Positions 31,676 to 40,087 of a stretch of DNA of 64,000 bases are shown piece after piece (within the stretch, counting starts at the first letter, position 1; every line of letters begins with the position of its first letter). The position numbers were made by a program, and so were the translations under genes. The notes under the pieces were generated by a model. It saw only the letters and a list, made by a program, of their open reading frames with translations, had not been told where the DNA came from and searched no databases. The stretch is from Streptomyces caniferus. Lineage in GTDB: Bacteria; Actinomycetota; Actinomycetes; Streptomycetales; Streptomycetaceae. The DNA is taken from positions 1,426,001 through 1,490,000 of the forward strand of contig NZ_BLIN01000003.1 in the NCBI RefSeq assembly GCF_009811555.1, given 5' to 3'.

Positions 31676-31987
31676 TCAGCGAGCCCCGTGCCCCGGTGCG
31701 ATCTCCTCGATCCGGTGGGCGAGGCCGAAGTCGAGATGGGTGATCCGGCCGCCGATGCTGTGCGTGTTGACCGAGACGGCGAGCCGGTTGTACCCGAGCG
31801 TCAGATCGGCGTGATGGCCCAACTCCTCCTGGATCTGCGCGATATGGATGACCATGGCGGCGGCCGGAAAGTGCCCGTGGAACGCGTAGCCCCGGCACAG
31901 CATCCCGCCCTCGACGGACCAGCCGGGCAGTTCCGCGAGGCGGTCCTCGATCTCCTTGAAGCTGAGCGGTTCCAGCTGAGCATTCAT
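31676..31987 (-). CDS. Pterin-4-alpha-carbinolamine dehydratase (PCD/DCoH)
   Basis: 103 residues, normal for the family. The active-site histidines lie in EELGHHADLTLGYNRLAVSVNTHSIGGRITHLDFGLA, with the two adjacent histidines and a later His and Asp. It dehydrates 4a-hydroxytetrahydrobiopterin after aromatic amino-acid hydroxylation. No such hydroxylase lies nearby. ATG at 31987. Confidence 0.93.
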   Translation of the reverse strand: MNAQLEPLSFKEIEDRLAELPGWSVEGGMLCRGYAFHGHFPAAAMVIHIAQIQEELGHHADLTLGYNRLAVSVNTHSIGGRITHLDFGLAHRIEEIAPGHGAR

Positions 31988-32177
31988 GGCGCTCGCCTCT
32001 CGCCGTGCCGGCTGCCGATGAGCCGGTTCCCGATACGCATGGCCGACCGGGCCGCCGCCCCCTGCCCCGACGGCCGCACCCCTTCCAGCCTGGCACGCCG
32101 ACGACCATTTCGCGCACCCACGGCACGCCCCCTCCCGTACGGCCCACCGCACCGGTCCCTCGGCTACCGTCCCTCCC

Positions 32178-32993
32178 ATGACAACTGCTGCGGCGTCCTC
32201 GCGGGAGACGACCACGGGCGTGGGTGCGTTACTGCGCGAATGGCGCGACCGGCGCCGGATCAGCCAACTGGAACTGGCGTTGCGCGCCGACTCCTCCGCC
32301 CGCCACATCAGCTTCATCGAGACCGGCCGCTCCCGCCCCAGCCAGGAGATGGTGCTCCGCCTCGCCGACCACCTCGACGTCCCCGTCCGGGAACGCAACG
32401 CCCTGCTGATCGCGGCGGGCTACGCCCCGACCTTCCCGGAGACACCGCTCGACGACCCGTCGATGGCCGCCCTGCGCTCCGGCATGGAACGCCTCCTGAC
32501 CGGCTACGAGCCCTTCCCCGCCCTGGTGGTCGACGGGACCTACGACGTCCAGGCGGCGAACCGCGGCATCACCATGCTGCTGGAAGGCCTCTCCCCCGCC
32601 CTCCTGCGGCCCCCGCTGAACGCCATGCGCCTCACCATGCACCCGGACGGCCTGGCCCCCCGCATCCGCAACTACCGGGAATGGCGCAGCCACCTCCTCG
32701 CCCAGATGGAGCGCCAGTTGGCCCTGATGCGCTCCTCGCCCCTGCGCGCGCTCTACGACGAGGTGAGCGCCTACCCCCTCCCACCGGGCGGCCGCGAGAC
32801 GGCGGCCTTCGGCGAGCACGCCCCCTTCGCCCTGCCCATGATGATCGAACACCACGACACCGTGCTGTCCTTCATCTCGACCATCGCCACCTTCAACACC
32901 CCGATGGACGTGACCGTCTCCGAACTGGCCGTGGAGACCTTCCTGCCGGCCGATCCGGAGACGGCCGCGTACCTACGAGGGGTAGACCTGTAG
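32178..32993 (+). CDS. XRE regulator with MmyB-like ligand-binding domain
   Basis: 271 residues. HTH at about residues 15-75 (LLREWRDRRRISQLELALRADSSARHISFIETGRSRPSQEMVLRLADHLDVPVRERN), then a PAS-like MmyB domain (LVVDGTYDVQAANRGITMLLEGL ... LRLTMHPDGLAPRIRNYREWRSHLL) thought to bind fatty acids in relatives such as MltR. In Streptomyces these genes usually sit beside a small enzyme they control. Here a SnoaL-like protein gene is convergent downstream, 129 bases away. ATG at 32178. Confidence 0.9.
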   Translation: MTTAAASSRETTTGVGALLREWRDRRRISQLELALRADSSARHISFIETGRSRPSQEMVLRLADHLDVPVRERNALLIAAGYAPTFPETPLDDPSMAALRSGMERLLTGYEPFPALVVDGTYDVQAANRGITMLLEGLSPALLRPPLNAMRLTMHPDGLAPRIRNYREWRSHLLAQMERQLALMRSSPLRALYDEVSAYPLPPGGRETAAFGEHAPFALPMMIEHHDTVLSFISTIATFNTPMDVTVSELAVETFLPADPETAAYLRGVDL

Positions 32994-33121
32994 CAGGGCA
33001 CCCGCCGCCCGTCCCGGCCGAGACGTACCGGCCGGCGTTCCCCGGGCGGCGGAACCGTGCGACCGGGCCGCCCCCGCGGGCGGGCCCGAGCCCACACACC
33101 GGACTCGGCCCGCACCGGCAC

Positions 33122-33535
33122 TCAGACCGCGGGCACCCGGTCCAGGAACCCGCACACGGACCGGATTCGCCCGTCCTCCGCCAGCCGCACCACATCGAAC
33201 CCGGCCACCGGCGCCGAACCGTCCGCCACACTGACCAGTTCCCACCCGAACCGCGCGATGTCGTGGTGCCCGTCCACGCCCCCCAACTGCCGGAACACGA
33301 ACCCGGGGAACTGCGCATGGGCCCCGGCAAGGGCAGCCACCAGCCCCTCGTGCCCCGCAACATCGACCAACGGATCGGTATACGTGGCGTCCTCGGCAAA
33401 AGCAGCCGCAACGGCCTTGCCCAACGCCCCTTCCCCGACCGCGTTCCACGCCTCGAAGTACCGCGCAACGGCCCCCTCGTACCGCGCTCCCGCTTCCCCG
33501 CCCTGCTGCCCGACCTGCTGCTCATGCTGCGTCAT
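33122..33535 (-). CDS. SnoaL/NTF2-like small protein
   Basis: 137 residues from the ATG at 33535 with GGGAG 7 bases upstream. The cone-shaped NTF2 fold is suggested by YFEAWNAVGEGALGKAVAAAFAEDATYTDPLVDVAGHEGLVAALAGAHAQFPGF and GFDVVRLAEDGRIRSVCGFLD. Family members are isomerases, dehydratases or binding proteins. The palindrome-like TTACGCGGGAGGTAA at 33660-33674 lies 125 bases upstream and may be its operator. Confidence 0.85.
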   Translation of the reverse strand: MTQHEQQVGQQGGEAGARYEGAVARYFEAWNAVGEGALGKAVAAAFAEDATYTDPLVDVAGHEGLVAALAGAHAQFPGFVFRQLGGVDGHHDIARFGWELVSVADGSAPVAGFDVVRLAEDGRIRSVCGFLDRVPAV

Positions 33536-33659
33536 GACGTACTCCCACTCCTGATGAGACCCGAACGGCACTGCTGTCACATGCACCGGCTCACGGACCG
33601 GAGTGCGCCGGCCCGTGAACCGATGCCTTCACCTTGCCCGGTGGTGAGGTGGGGGTCGA

Positions 33660-33674
33660 TTACGCGGGAGGTAA
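33660..33674. repeat. TTACGCGGGAGGTAA, left copy
   Basis: A 15-base sequence with TTAC/GTAA ends, repeated exactly at 36390-36404 in the same orientation. Weaker similarity continues to its right (AGAA/AGGAA then GGCCCGG). It sits upstream of the SnoaL-like gene, where it could be a regulator site, and also at the left edge of the AT-richer island. Confidence 0.6.
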
Positions 33675-33868
33675 TGGAGGAAGGGGCCCGGCACGTGCCT
33701 GCGATGCAGGTCAGCGATGACTTGCGCCGCAGGCACGGCTCAAGGAGAGCCAAACAGGGAGCCACGGGCCAGAGAGGTCAGGCGTTCAAGTCGGCTTCAG
33801 GGGCGTCTGAGCCCTCCGCTCCAAAGCAGCTCCAGCCCGAAGCCGCTCCACCGGCCTCGTCACGCGAC
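33675..33868. other. Left margin of the AT-richer island
   Basis: No gene is supported between the repeat and the end of the membrane protein gene at 33869. Open frames here are arginine/serine-rich noise. Confidence 0.4.
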
Positions 33869-34537
33869 TTACGGCATCTGGGGCGGCTCCGGGGTATCCC
33901 GTCGAACAATGGCCCTCGGTATGCGCGAAATCCGTCCAGTGTGGGCAGCTCTGGAGTGCAAGCGAGCATTGTCTTGCATTTGAAATGCCCGAACCGGCGG
34001 TACCTCCGGAGAGTCCCGACGGCGATACCAAGAGACACGCGTCGGGGTATTCCAACTGACACGAGCGATGCCGATAAGGTCATCCGCAGATATCTCATGC
34101 CTGCGCCCAAGAGCGTCTATAACTCCCATAGAGGAAACGCTATCCACCATGTCGATCACCTCTTTTTGAATGCTCATCTCAACTGAGCTAAGAGGTTCTA
34201 GGGTGACTGGCAGCGGGGCAGGAGTGAGTTCGAACGTTCGGAATGCCGATACTTGCAGTTCTTCGCAATACACGAAGGAAATCTGGACCGCTCGACGCCC
34301 GCGGTTGACGACGTTGAACGAGATGAGCATCTCCTCAGTAAGAACGACACCGCCCCTCTCCACCCGGCGCAGTGTGCCCCTAGTTGTCGACTGCCGGGCT
34401 TCCGAGGCAGCTGAGCAGGAGAAAGACGCGGTTACAGTAATTCTAGGGTTGTCCCGAAAGTGAGCAACTACCTGAAACGCCGCTACTCCGGTGGCAACGA
34501 CAGCACCATAGAGAGCGATCCAATCAGCCGCGGCCAT
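33869..34537 (-). CDS. Membrane-anchored protein of unknown function
   Basis: 222 residues from the ATG at 34537, chosen for AAGGAAGG 5 bases upstream. One N-terminal membrane helix (WIALYGAVVATGVAAFQVVA) is followed by a beta-rich soluble part (NPRITVTASFSCS ... LISFNVVNRGRRAVQISFVYC ... LEPLSSVEMSIQKEVIDMV). The layout suggests an immunoglobulin-like domain facing the cytosol or outside. Base composition is clearly AT-richer than the genome. Same strand and 84 bases downstream of another small membrane protein. No family recognised. Confidence 0.7.
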   Translation of the reverse strand: MAAADWIALYGAVVATGVAAFQVVAHFRDNPRITVTASFSCSAASEARQSTTRGTLRRVERGGVVLTEEMLISFNVVNRGRRAVQISFVYCEELQVSAFRTFELTPAPLPVTLEPLSSVEMSIQKEVIDMVDSVSSMGVIDALGRRHEISADDLIGIARVSWNTPTRVSWYRRRDSPEVPPVRAFQMQDNARLHSRAAHTGRISRIPRAIVRRDTPEPPQMP

Positions 34538-34621
34538 TACACCCTTCCTTACTGGAAAAGACCAAAGCGGGTGCAACTCGGCGGCAAACGTTCTGTGCTT
34601 GATCAACATACAGACCGAGGG

Positions 34622-35233
34622 TCACTGCCTCGCCCTACCGCGGCGTCGCTCCAAGAGCTCATGCGCGTCATTGATGAAGAGCCCTAGAAGGTCTCCCTCT
34701 TTGACCGCCTGCCCCTTGTGTCCATAGTCTCGCCGAATGGCAATAAGAAGCTTCTCGAGCTCGAAGAGTGCCGCCTCTGTTTCCGATTCAGTGGAGGCGG
34801 CCGCAATGGAGCGTTTGAATCGGGACCACTCGATCAGAACGTCATCCGAGGCCCAAGCGATAAGCTGAGGGGTGATCTCGCGGAGTTCCTCTGCGAACTG
34901 GTCAGCTCCAGCAGCGGCCGCATCACCTCGCAGGAGCATGCGCAACAGGCTCTCCACAAGGCGACTATAGATAGGAATCTTACTGGAGCGGATCTCTGCT
35001 TCGACCGCTGCTCGACGCTCGTAATAGCGACCAATGACTAGCGTCGCTACAGCCACGACCACTGTTGACATAGCTGCGACCGCAGCCGCCGAAACGGTGG
35101 GATTCACACCGTGAAATATCTGCCGCCCAATGCGACGGGCAAGGAATGCCACAACCTCCACGCCGCCGAGCAGAAGGGCCGCGAGGAGAGCAAAGGCTCC
35201 GAGCCCCTTGATGAAGACACGCATGTGCCTCAT
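34622..35233 (-). CDS. Two-span membrane protein with conserved cytosolic helical domain
   Basis: 203 residues from the ATG at 35233. Two membrane helices (residues about 8-30 and 45-68) are followed by a charged region, RYYERRAAVEAEIRSSKIPIYSRLVESLLRML, and a conserved-looking segment: AWASDDVLIEWSRFKRS, AIRRDYGHKGQAVKEGD and LLGLFINDAHELL. I recall this WxSDxV ... RxDxGH ... GDxLGLFIND pattern from unannotated proteins in many bacteria, often in genomic islands. The GC of the gene is visibly low (33 of 60 bases in 34741-34800). Function unknown. Confidence 0.72.
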   Translation of the reverse strand: MRHMRVFIKGLGAFALLAALLLGGVEVVAFLARRIGRQIFHGVNPTVSAAAVAAMSTVVVAVATLVIGRYYERRAAVEAEIRSSKIPIYSRLVESLLRMLLRGDAAAAGADQFAEELREITPQLIAWASDDVLIEWSRFKRSIAAASTESETEAALFELEKLLIAIRRDYGHKGQAVKEGDLLGLFINDAHELLERRRGRARQ

Positions 35234-35272
35234 TGTCCCCAACGCGCCCTTGCGTCGGGCACGTTTGACCAA

Positions 35273-35570
35273 TCTGAGGTCCGTTGATCATTCTGCATTC
35301 GATGCTCACGTACGAGCGTCGTCCCAGGCCGTCCTGGGACCGTGGGAGGGCGCCCGTTGGTGACCAGCGCTGACAACTGCCGACATCTGCACAGCAGTTC
35401 AGAGCGGTGATCCAGTGAACGGCCGCACGTCACGGCCGTCGGTGATCAGTTGTGGCTGTTCTGAAGAAGGCGCCTGTGCCCACGTCATGGCCGGATCGCT
35501 CCCTTGCGTGTGCTTTGTGTACGTGTCACACAGTTGAGAGGCGGGGTGATCGGGCGGAGGGGGACGCTGC
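35273..35570. other. Promoter region between divergent island genes
   Basis: About 300 bases separate the two-span membrane protein gene from the rightward gene at 35571. No gene seen. GTGTACGT...ACACAG segments near 35507-35530 (GTGTGCTTTGTGTACGTGTCACACAG) may form part of the rightward promoter or operator. Confidence 0.4.
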
Positions 35571-36197
35571 ATGTCCGTGTCGAGTGAAGAGCCAGTAACG
35601 CCGTCGGCCTGGGCGATCGAGAGGTTCGGGCGGCATGCCGACGCGCTGGCGGCGGCCGTGCCGGTGCAACTGGCCAATGCGCACGCGAAGGCTCATGCCG
35701 CACACCTTGCGGTGGGACTGAAGAAGCGGAGCCCCTACGGTGTCGCCCTCGCAGGATTAGTGCGGGAGTACCTGGCGCAGACGGCGCGGGAGCTGGAGGA
35801 GTCCGTGCGAGACGTACGCGGGTACGAGTACGCAGTGATCAACGATCACGCCTTCTTCCCCTTCAGGTACGCAGACAAGCCGAGGCCGCTTGATCGTGCT
35901 CGGTTGCCTTCAAACGCGTCGCCCACCCGGCGTCGACTGTTCCAGGCGCACGGACCCCAGCCGCCAGAGGGGTTATTCGACCTCGATGACGGCCTGGCTA
36001 CGGAGGAGTACCTGGGGCTGCGCGAAGCGTTCGAGGAGTTGGGAGCTTCTACGAAGCTGGTCTGCGTCTTCTTCACGGCCGATGCGGAGAACGGCATCCA
36101 TGCGATTCACTGGGGAGAAGCCCACCTCGAATCGGACCGAACGTTCACGTGGCTGTACAAGGAACAGCTCCCCGTCGCTCCCGTGCCGCTTGAGTGA
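35571..36197 (+). CDS. Hypothetical protein with a TTA codon
   Basis: 208 residues. An N-terminal helical half (SAWAIERFGRHADALAAAVPVQLANAHAKAHAAHLAVGLKK) is followed by a mixed half with NDHAFFPFRYAD and VCVFFTADAENGIHAIHWGEAHL, which reads like a beta-sheet core. No family recognised. Codon 63 is TTA (35757-35759), so translation probably needs the bldA tRNA. It lies inside the island but is less AT-rich than the two membrane genes. GGAGGGGG lies a few bases before the ATG. Confidence 0.75.
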   Translation: MSVSSEEPVTPSAWAIERFGRHADALAAAVPVQLANAHAKAHAAHLAVGLKKRSPYGVALAGLVREYLAQTARELEESVRDVRGYEYAVINDHAFFPFRYADKPRPLDRARLPSNASPTRRRLFQAHGPQPPEGLFDLDDGLATEEYLGLREAFEELGASTKLVCVFFTADAENGIHAIHWGEAHLESDRTFTWLYKEQLPVAPVPLE

Positions 36198-36389
36198 CCT
36201 GCGGGGTCCGCCGCTCCGGCTGAGAGTGTGGCTGACATCCCCAGCTGACATCAACGGCGCCGAACCAGGGCGGACAACGACGGCCTCAGCTGGGATGCCG
36301 GGCAACCACGAGAGCCCGTTCCGGGACCCAACTCCCGGCCTCGGCACCCCTTTCACTCTCCTCTTCTTGAGCCCCCGCTCAACGGCGTC

Positions 36390-36404
36390 TTACGCGGGAG
36401 GTAA
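36390..36404. repeat. TTACGCGGGAGGTAA, right copy
   Basis: Identical to 33660-33674. It lies past the 3' end of the hypothetical gene and near the 3' end of the DUF4239 gene, so an operator role is unlikely here; it marks the right edge of the AT-richer island. Confidence 0.6.
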
Positions 36405-36462
36405 GGGCAGAACGGCCCGGTGCTGCCTCCGTACAGGGATCTCGAGGGTCTCGCCGTCCCGT

Positions 36463-37254
36463 CTACCGAGGTGACGACAGGAACCGGACGACCTCGTTCA
36501 GTGGCTCCGGCGACGTGGAGAGCTCACCGACGTAGGGATAGGCCAGTTCTGTGACGAGGAACAGGTTGGCGCCGACGAGGACGCTCACCGCCGCGACCAT
36601 CCCGTAGTGCATCCAGGCCTGCTCGGTGCCGAAGATGACGGCGAACCCGAGGACCAGTCCGCTGTTCAGGAAGATCACCAGCCACAACGACAAGGGTGGG
36701 CCGGTGTTGGTGCGCGCCTGGAGCAGCCGGGCCGTTCGGGCACCATGCAGATCCCTCAGGGACGCAAGCGAACTGGTGAGGAAGGCTCGCTGGACATCGT
36801 TGTGCGGCTTGATGGCGTCGTAGGTGCTGCTCAGGCGGTTCAGCGCGTTCTCGGCCTCGGGCGTGGTACCGCCGCCCGCGGCGTGAGGCCACTCGGCCGC
36901 CGCCGCGCGTGCGTACGCCAGAAGGCTCTGCCGGATCCGCTCGCCATCAGTCTTGCCGAACGCATGGAGACCTCCGGCCATCTGCACCCCAGCGGCGCCC
37001 TCGGTGCGCGTCGTCTGGTCCGCCGAGTTCACCTGGCCCCAGAGCGCGAGGACCAGGAAGCCGATGAAGAACCCGTAGACGACGGCGACAACGGGAAAAA
37101 TGAAGTTCGCCATCTGGTTGTGCGCGCCCCGCTTGAGGCCGGGGAAGCAGTGCCGGACAAGCGCCTGGACGACCGCCGTCCCGACGGCGATGACCACGAC
37201 GAGCCCGGCCAGCAACAACCAGGGCGGAAGGTTGATCACGAACCAACGGGCCAC
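36463..37254 (-). CDS. DUF4239 membrane protein
   Basis: 263 residues from the GTG at 37254 with GGAG about 9 bases upstream. Four membrane helices: two near the N-terminus (LPPWLLLAGLVVVIAVGTAVV, FIFPVVAVVYGFFIGFLVLALW) and two near the C-terminus (LSLWLVIFLNSGLVLGFAVIF, MVAAVSVLVGANLFLVTEL), with a helical cytosolic domain between. This is the DUF4239 (bestrophin-like) arrangement. Function unknown. Monocistronic. Confidence 0.85.
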   Translation of the reverse strand: MARWFVINLPPWLLLAGLVVVIAVGTAVVQALVRHCFPGLKRGAHNQMANFIFPVVAVVYGFFIGFLVLALWGQVNSADQTTRTEGAAGVQMAGGLHAFGKTDGERIRQSLLAYARAAAAEWPHAAGGGTTPEAENALNRLSSTYDAIKPHNDVQRAFLTSSLASLRDLHGARTARLLQARTNTGPPLSLWLVIFLNSGLVLGFAVIFGTEQAWMHYGMVAAVSVLVGANLFLVTELAYPYVGELSTSPEPLNEVVRFLSSPR

Positions 37255-37494
37255 TGTTCCACGCTCCTGACGTACCTCACACCCGCCACCACCGGCGCGG
37301 TGGCCAACGACCGCGCCGGGCCGCGGACACGCCCCCTTCATCCCTTCGGCGCGCCTCCGGGCGGGCGGGGCTGGTGCGCCATCCCGCCGGAGGACCGGTC
37401 AGTACGGTCCGCGCGGGTCCACCGGCCCGGTGCGCGCCGTGCCACTCACCGGAGCTCACCCGACGCGGCCCGTTCTGCCGGCCGAGTTCCTAGG

Positions 37495-37944
37495 ATGGGC
37501 GGCATGGGTGGGGGGAGTCGACCGCGTTGGGCATGGTGGGTGTCGGCGTGGTACGTCGTGGGGTTCGCGGAAGGGGCGGGGGCGCACGCGTACTTCGTGG
37601 TCACGGGCGGTCTGCGGGCGTACGACTACGCGCCCGGGGCTACTCAACTGCTGTTCCATGGACTGCTCGTGCTCGATCCCCTCGTTGTCGCGCTGGTCGC
37701 CCGGGGCCGCGCCGGGGGGCCGCTCCTGGCGGCGGTCGTCATGGTTGCGGACATGCTGGCGAACTGGTGGGTGCGGTGGGATGCGGTTCTCGCGGACCCG
37801 GTCGCCCACCTGCGCCCCGTCGGCCTGTCGACGATCACCGTTTTCGGGGTTTTCGTCCTTGCCACCGCATTCCCCTTGCACCGCGCGCTCGTCTCGTCCG
37901 GGCAACAGCACCGCCGGACGCCGGAAGCCGAGTCGGACCCGTAG
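37495..37944 (+). CDS. Small four-span membrane protein
   Basis: 149 residues from the ATG at 37495; a second ATG at 37504 is equally possible and neither has a clear Shine-Dalgarno site. Four hydrophobic segments (WVSAWYVVGFAEGAGAHAYFV, LLFHGLLVLDPLVVALVA, LLAAVVMVADMLANWWV, STITVFGVFVLATAFPL). The aromatic pattern resembles small Streptomyces membrane proteins of unknown role. Confidence 0.72.
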   Translation: MGGMGGGSRPRWAWWVSAWYVVGFAEGAGAHAYFVVTGGLRAYDYAPGATQLLFHGLLVLDPLVVALVARGRAGGPLLAAVVMVADMLANWWVRWDAVLADPVAHLRPVGLSTITVFGVFVLATAFPLHRALVSSGQQHRRTPEAESDP

Positions 37945-38034
37945 CTGAGTCAGAGGTGGCCCCGGCACTCCCATGCCCCCTTGTGCCGAAGTGGAGGGGG
38001 GCATGGACTCGGCTGCGTGGTGTCGGGGCTCGGG

Positions 38035-38214
38035 TCAGGCGAGGGCGGCGGCGATCAGCTCCTCGGGGCCGGTCTTGCCGTTGGCTTCCTCGGCGCGAGA
38101 AGCCCAGGTCACGGATGGCGTCATCCCGACCGGCCGCTCGGTGGAGGTGTGATCGGTTTTCGACGCGCCGCAGAACGTGCACAGAACGTGGGGCCGCCTA
38201 GCCTGGGAGGTATT
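38035..38214 (-). CDS. Possible small CxxC protein, start unclear
   Basis: The minus strand reads RPHVLCTFCGASKTDHTSTER, then MTPSVTWASRAEEANGKTGP, and ends EELIAAALA with strong GC at third positions over the last 30 codons. One CxxC motif suggests a zinc ribbon half. No ATG, GTG or TTG is well placed before the CxxC, so it may be an N-terminally broken gene or begin at the inner ATG. Kept as a candidate only. Confidence 0.33.
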   Translation of the reverse strand, partial: NTSQARRPHVLCTFCGASKTDHTSTERPVGMTPSVTWASRAEEANGKTGPEELIAAALA

Positions 38215-38329
38215 GCCACGCCTGCCCCGGCCCCCTGTCGCTGGGCGGCATCCGGCGGCGGCCGCGGCAACGCGCGGTGGCCCGTGTCGAGCGGGTGGCC
38301 GGTGAGCAACGCCGACGAGAGGACACGCC

Positions 38330-38782
38330 ATGAGCACCCCGACCCCCGATGAAAATTCGCCCCCGACCGAGGTCGACGGCTCACAGTCCGCAGCGGAGGC
38401 GGCGGACACCCAGGCAGCTCTGATCGAGCTCGCGACCAGCATGGCCCTGCTGCCGCAGGCGCCACCGGCCCAGGGCGAGGAGGAGCGTCCCGAGGGCGCC
38501 ATCTCGCTGCCGGTGATCGAGCAGGACGGCAATCGTTACGTCCCCGTCTTCACGACCGAGGATGCGCTGGTGGCGGCCGGCGGAGACGTCGAGAGCGCGC
38601 TCCGCATCCCTGTCGTCGACCTGGCCGCGAACTGGCCGGCGGACGACCTGTGGCTGGCGGTGGACCCGTCCAGCGAGGAGGGCCTTGCCCTTCCCCCGGA
38701 CCTGGTGCGGGCGCTGCCCGTGTTCAGTCAGCAGGGTGGCGCCGCGGGCCCGCCCGGCGAGACCGGCGCGGAGGGAGCGTAG
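38330..38782 (+). CDS. SseB-like protein
   Basis: 150 residues from the ATG at 38330 (AGAGGA upstream). After an acidic N-terminal tail, the SseB N-terminal domain is evident: ISLPVIEQDGNRYVPVFTTEDALVAAGGDVESALRIPVVDLAANWPADDLWLAVDPSSEEGLALPPDLV. The domain is common in Streptomyces and in secretion-linked proteins; its role is not known. A 15-bp tandem repeat follows just after the stop in another frame. Confidence 0.82.
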   Translation: MSTPTPDENSPPTEVDGSQSAAEAADTQAALIELATSMALLPQAPPAQGEEERPEGAISLPVIEQDGNRYVPVFTTEDALVAAGGDVESALRIPVVDLAANWPADDLWLAVDPSSEEGLALPPDLVRALPVFSQQGGAAGPPGETGAEGA

Positions 38783-38810
38783 AGGACCCGGGGCGCTGGG
38801 AAGCCCTCGT

Positions 38811-38855
38811 AGAAGACCTGGGGGCAGAAGACCTGGGGGCAGACGACCTGGGGGT
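38811..38855. repeat. 15-bp tandem repeat, three copies
   Basis: AGAAGACCTGGGGGC, AGAAGACCTGGGGGC and AGACGACCTGGGGGT lie head to tail after the SseB-like gene. In the +2 frame relative to that gene they would encode an EDLGA pentapeptide repeat ending ENIWAA. Could be a frameshifted former C-terminus or simple repeat expansion. Confidence 0.75.
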
Positions 38856-38939
38856 CGCGGAGAACATCTGGGCGGCTTAGAAGGGCCGGGCACGTACACC
38901 GGCCGGCAGGCACGAGCACCGGCCGACAGGGCAAGCGCC

Positions 38940-38957
38940 AGGGGGCTGGCACCCCCT
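38940..38957 (+). terminator. Hairpin AGGGGG / CCCCCT
   Basis: A 6-bp perfect stem with loop CTGGCA, followed at 38972-38991 by another GC hairpin (CCCCCGCCCGG/CCGGGGG). Just upstream a 15-base unit ACCGGCCG[G/A]CAGG is repeated twice (period 20). Likely end of the SseB-like transcript. Confidence 0.5.
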
Positions 38958-39037
38958 TCCGGTAGTGGTGGTCCCCCGCCCGGACCGGGGGTGGACCGGC
39001 TGTCGGAGGCGGGCGCCGGGACAGAAGACTCGGCGGT

Positions 39038-40087
39038 ATGACGACGAGTCTTGAGACCTCTTGCCCGCCCTCCGGTCCGGCGGGGGCCACCGGCAGCGAT
39101 TTTGCGCGGCTGTCGCGGCGGATCGTGGCGGCGGGGCTGATGAAACGCCGGCCCGGGTACTACGCGGTGCGGCTGTCGGCCGTGAGTGCGGCGTTCGCCG
39201 GCGGCTGGGCGATGTTCTTTGTGCTGGGCGACAGTTGGTGGCAGCCGGCCGTGGCGGTGTTCCTGGCGTTCGTGTACGGGCAGGTGGCGCTGGTCACCCA
39301 CGATGTGGCGCATATGCAGGTGTTCCGCAGGCGTCGGCCGAGCGCGATCGGCGGGCGGCTGTTCGGCAACCTCGGGGTGGGGATGTCGTACGGCTGGTGG
39401 ATGGACAAGCACACCCGGCATCACGCCAACCCCAACCATGAGGAGCTGGACCCGGATGTCGCGCCGGACATCCTGGTGTGGTCATCGGAGCAGGCGCGGG
39501 CGGCCACGGGGCTGCCCCGCTTCATCGGCCGTTATCAGGCGCAGTTGTTCTTCCCGTTGCTGACGCTGGAGGGGTTCAATCTGCGGGTGTCGAGCGTCCG
39601 GGCGCTGCGGTCGCCGACCATGAAGCACTGGGGCAGCGAGGCGGCGCTGCTGCTGGCGCACATCGTGCTGTATCTCAGTGCGCTGTTCCTGGTGCTGTCA
39701 CCGGGGAAGGCGCTGGCCTTTCTCCTCGTCCACCAGGCCGTCTTCGGTGTCTACCTGGGGTGCACCTTTGCCCCCAACCACAAGGGGATGCCGACGCTGA
39801 CGGGCGACGCGCGGCCGGACTTTCTGCGCCGTCAGGTGCTGACCTCTCGCAATGTCCGGGGCGGAGCCCTGACCGATTTCCTTCTCGGCGGGCTCAACTA
39901 CCAGATCGAGCACCACCTCTTCCCGAGCATGCCGACGCCGCATCTGCGCCGGGCGCAGAAGATCGTGCGGGCCTACTGCGCCGAGATCGGTGTCCCGTAC
40001 CACGAGACGGGGCTGATCAGGTCGTACGCGGAGGCGCTGCGGCACTTGCGGCGGGTCGGGGAGCCTCTTCGTGGTCCCCGGGCGTAG
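39038..40087 (+). CDS. Membrane fatty acid desaturase
   Basis: 349 residues. The three histidine boxes of acyl-lipid desaturases are present: HDVAHMQ (near residue 87), HTRHHANPNH (near 124) and QIEHHLFP (near 288). They hold the di-iron centre that inserts a double bond into membrane fatty acids with O2 and a ferredoxin or flavodoxin donor. About four to six membrane helices surround them. ATG at 39038. Its last 71 bases overlap the 3' end of the convergent permease gene. Confidence 0.93.
   Translation: MTTSLETSCPPSGPAGATGSDFARLSRRIVAAGLMKRRPGYYAVRLSAVSAAFAGGWAMFFVLGDSWWQPAVAVFLAFVYGQVALVTHDVAHMQVFRRRRPSAIGGRLFGNLGVGMSYGWWMDKHTRHHANPNHEELDPDVAPDILVWSSEQARAATGLPRFIGRYQAQLFFPLLTLEGFNLRVSSVRALRSPTMKHWGSEAALLLAHIVLYLSALFLVLSPGKALAFLLVHQAVFGVYLGCTFAPNHKGMPTLTGDARPDFLRRQVLTSRNVRGGALTDFLLGGLNYQIEHHLFPSMPTPHLRRAQKIVRAYCAEIGVPYHETGLIRSYAEALRHLRRVGEPLRGPRA

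Noticed and set aside
33660..33674. Insertion-sequence end at TTACGCGGGAGGTAA
   Set aside because: No transposase or terminal inverted repeat pair in the bracketed region; only a direct repeat is seen.
38796..38870. CRISPR-like array
   Set aside because: Repeats are 15 bases head to tail without spacers; it is a simple tandem repeat.
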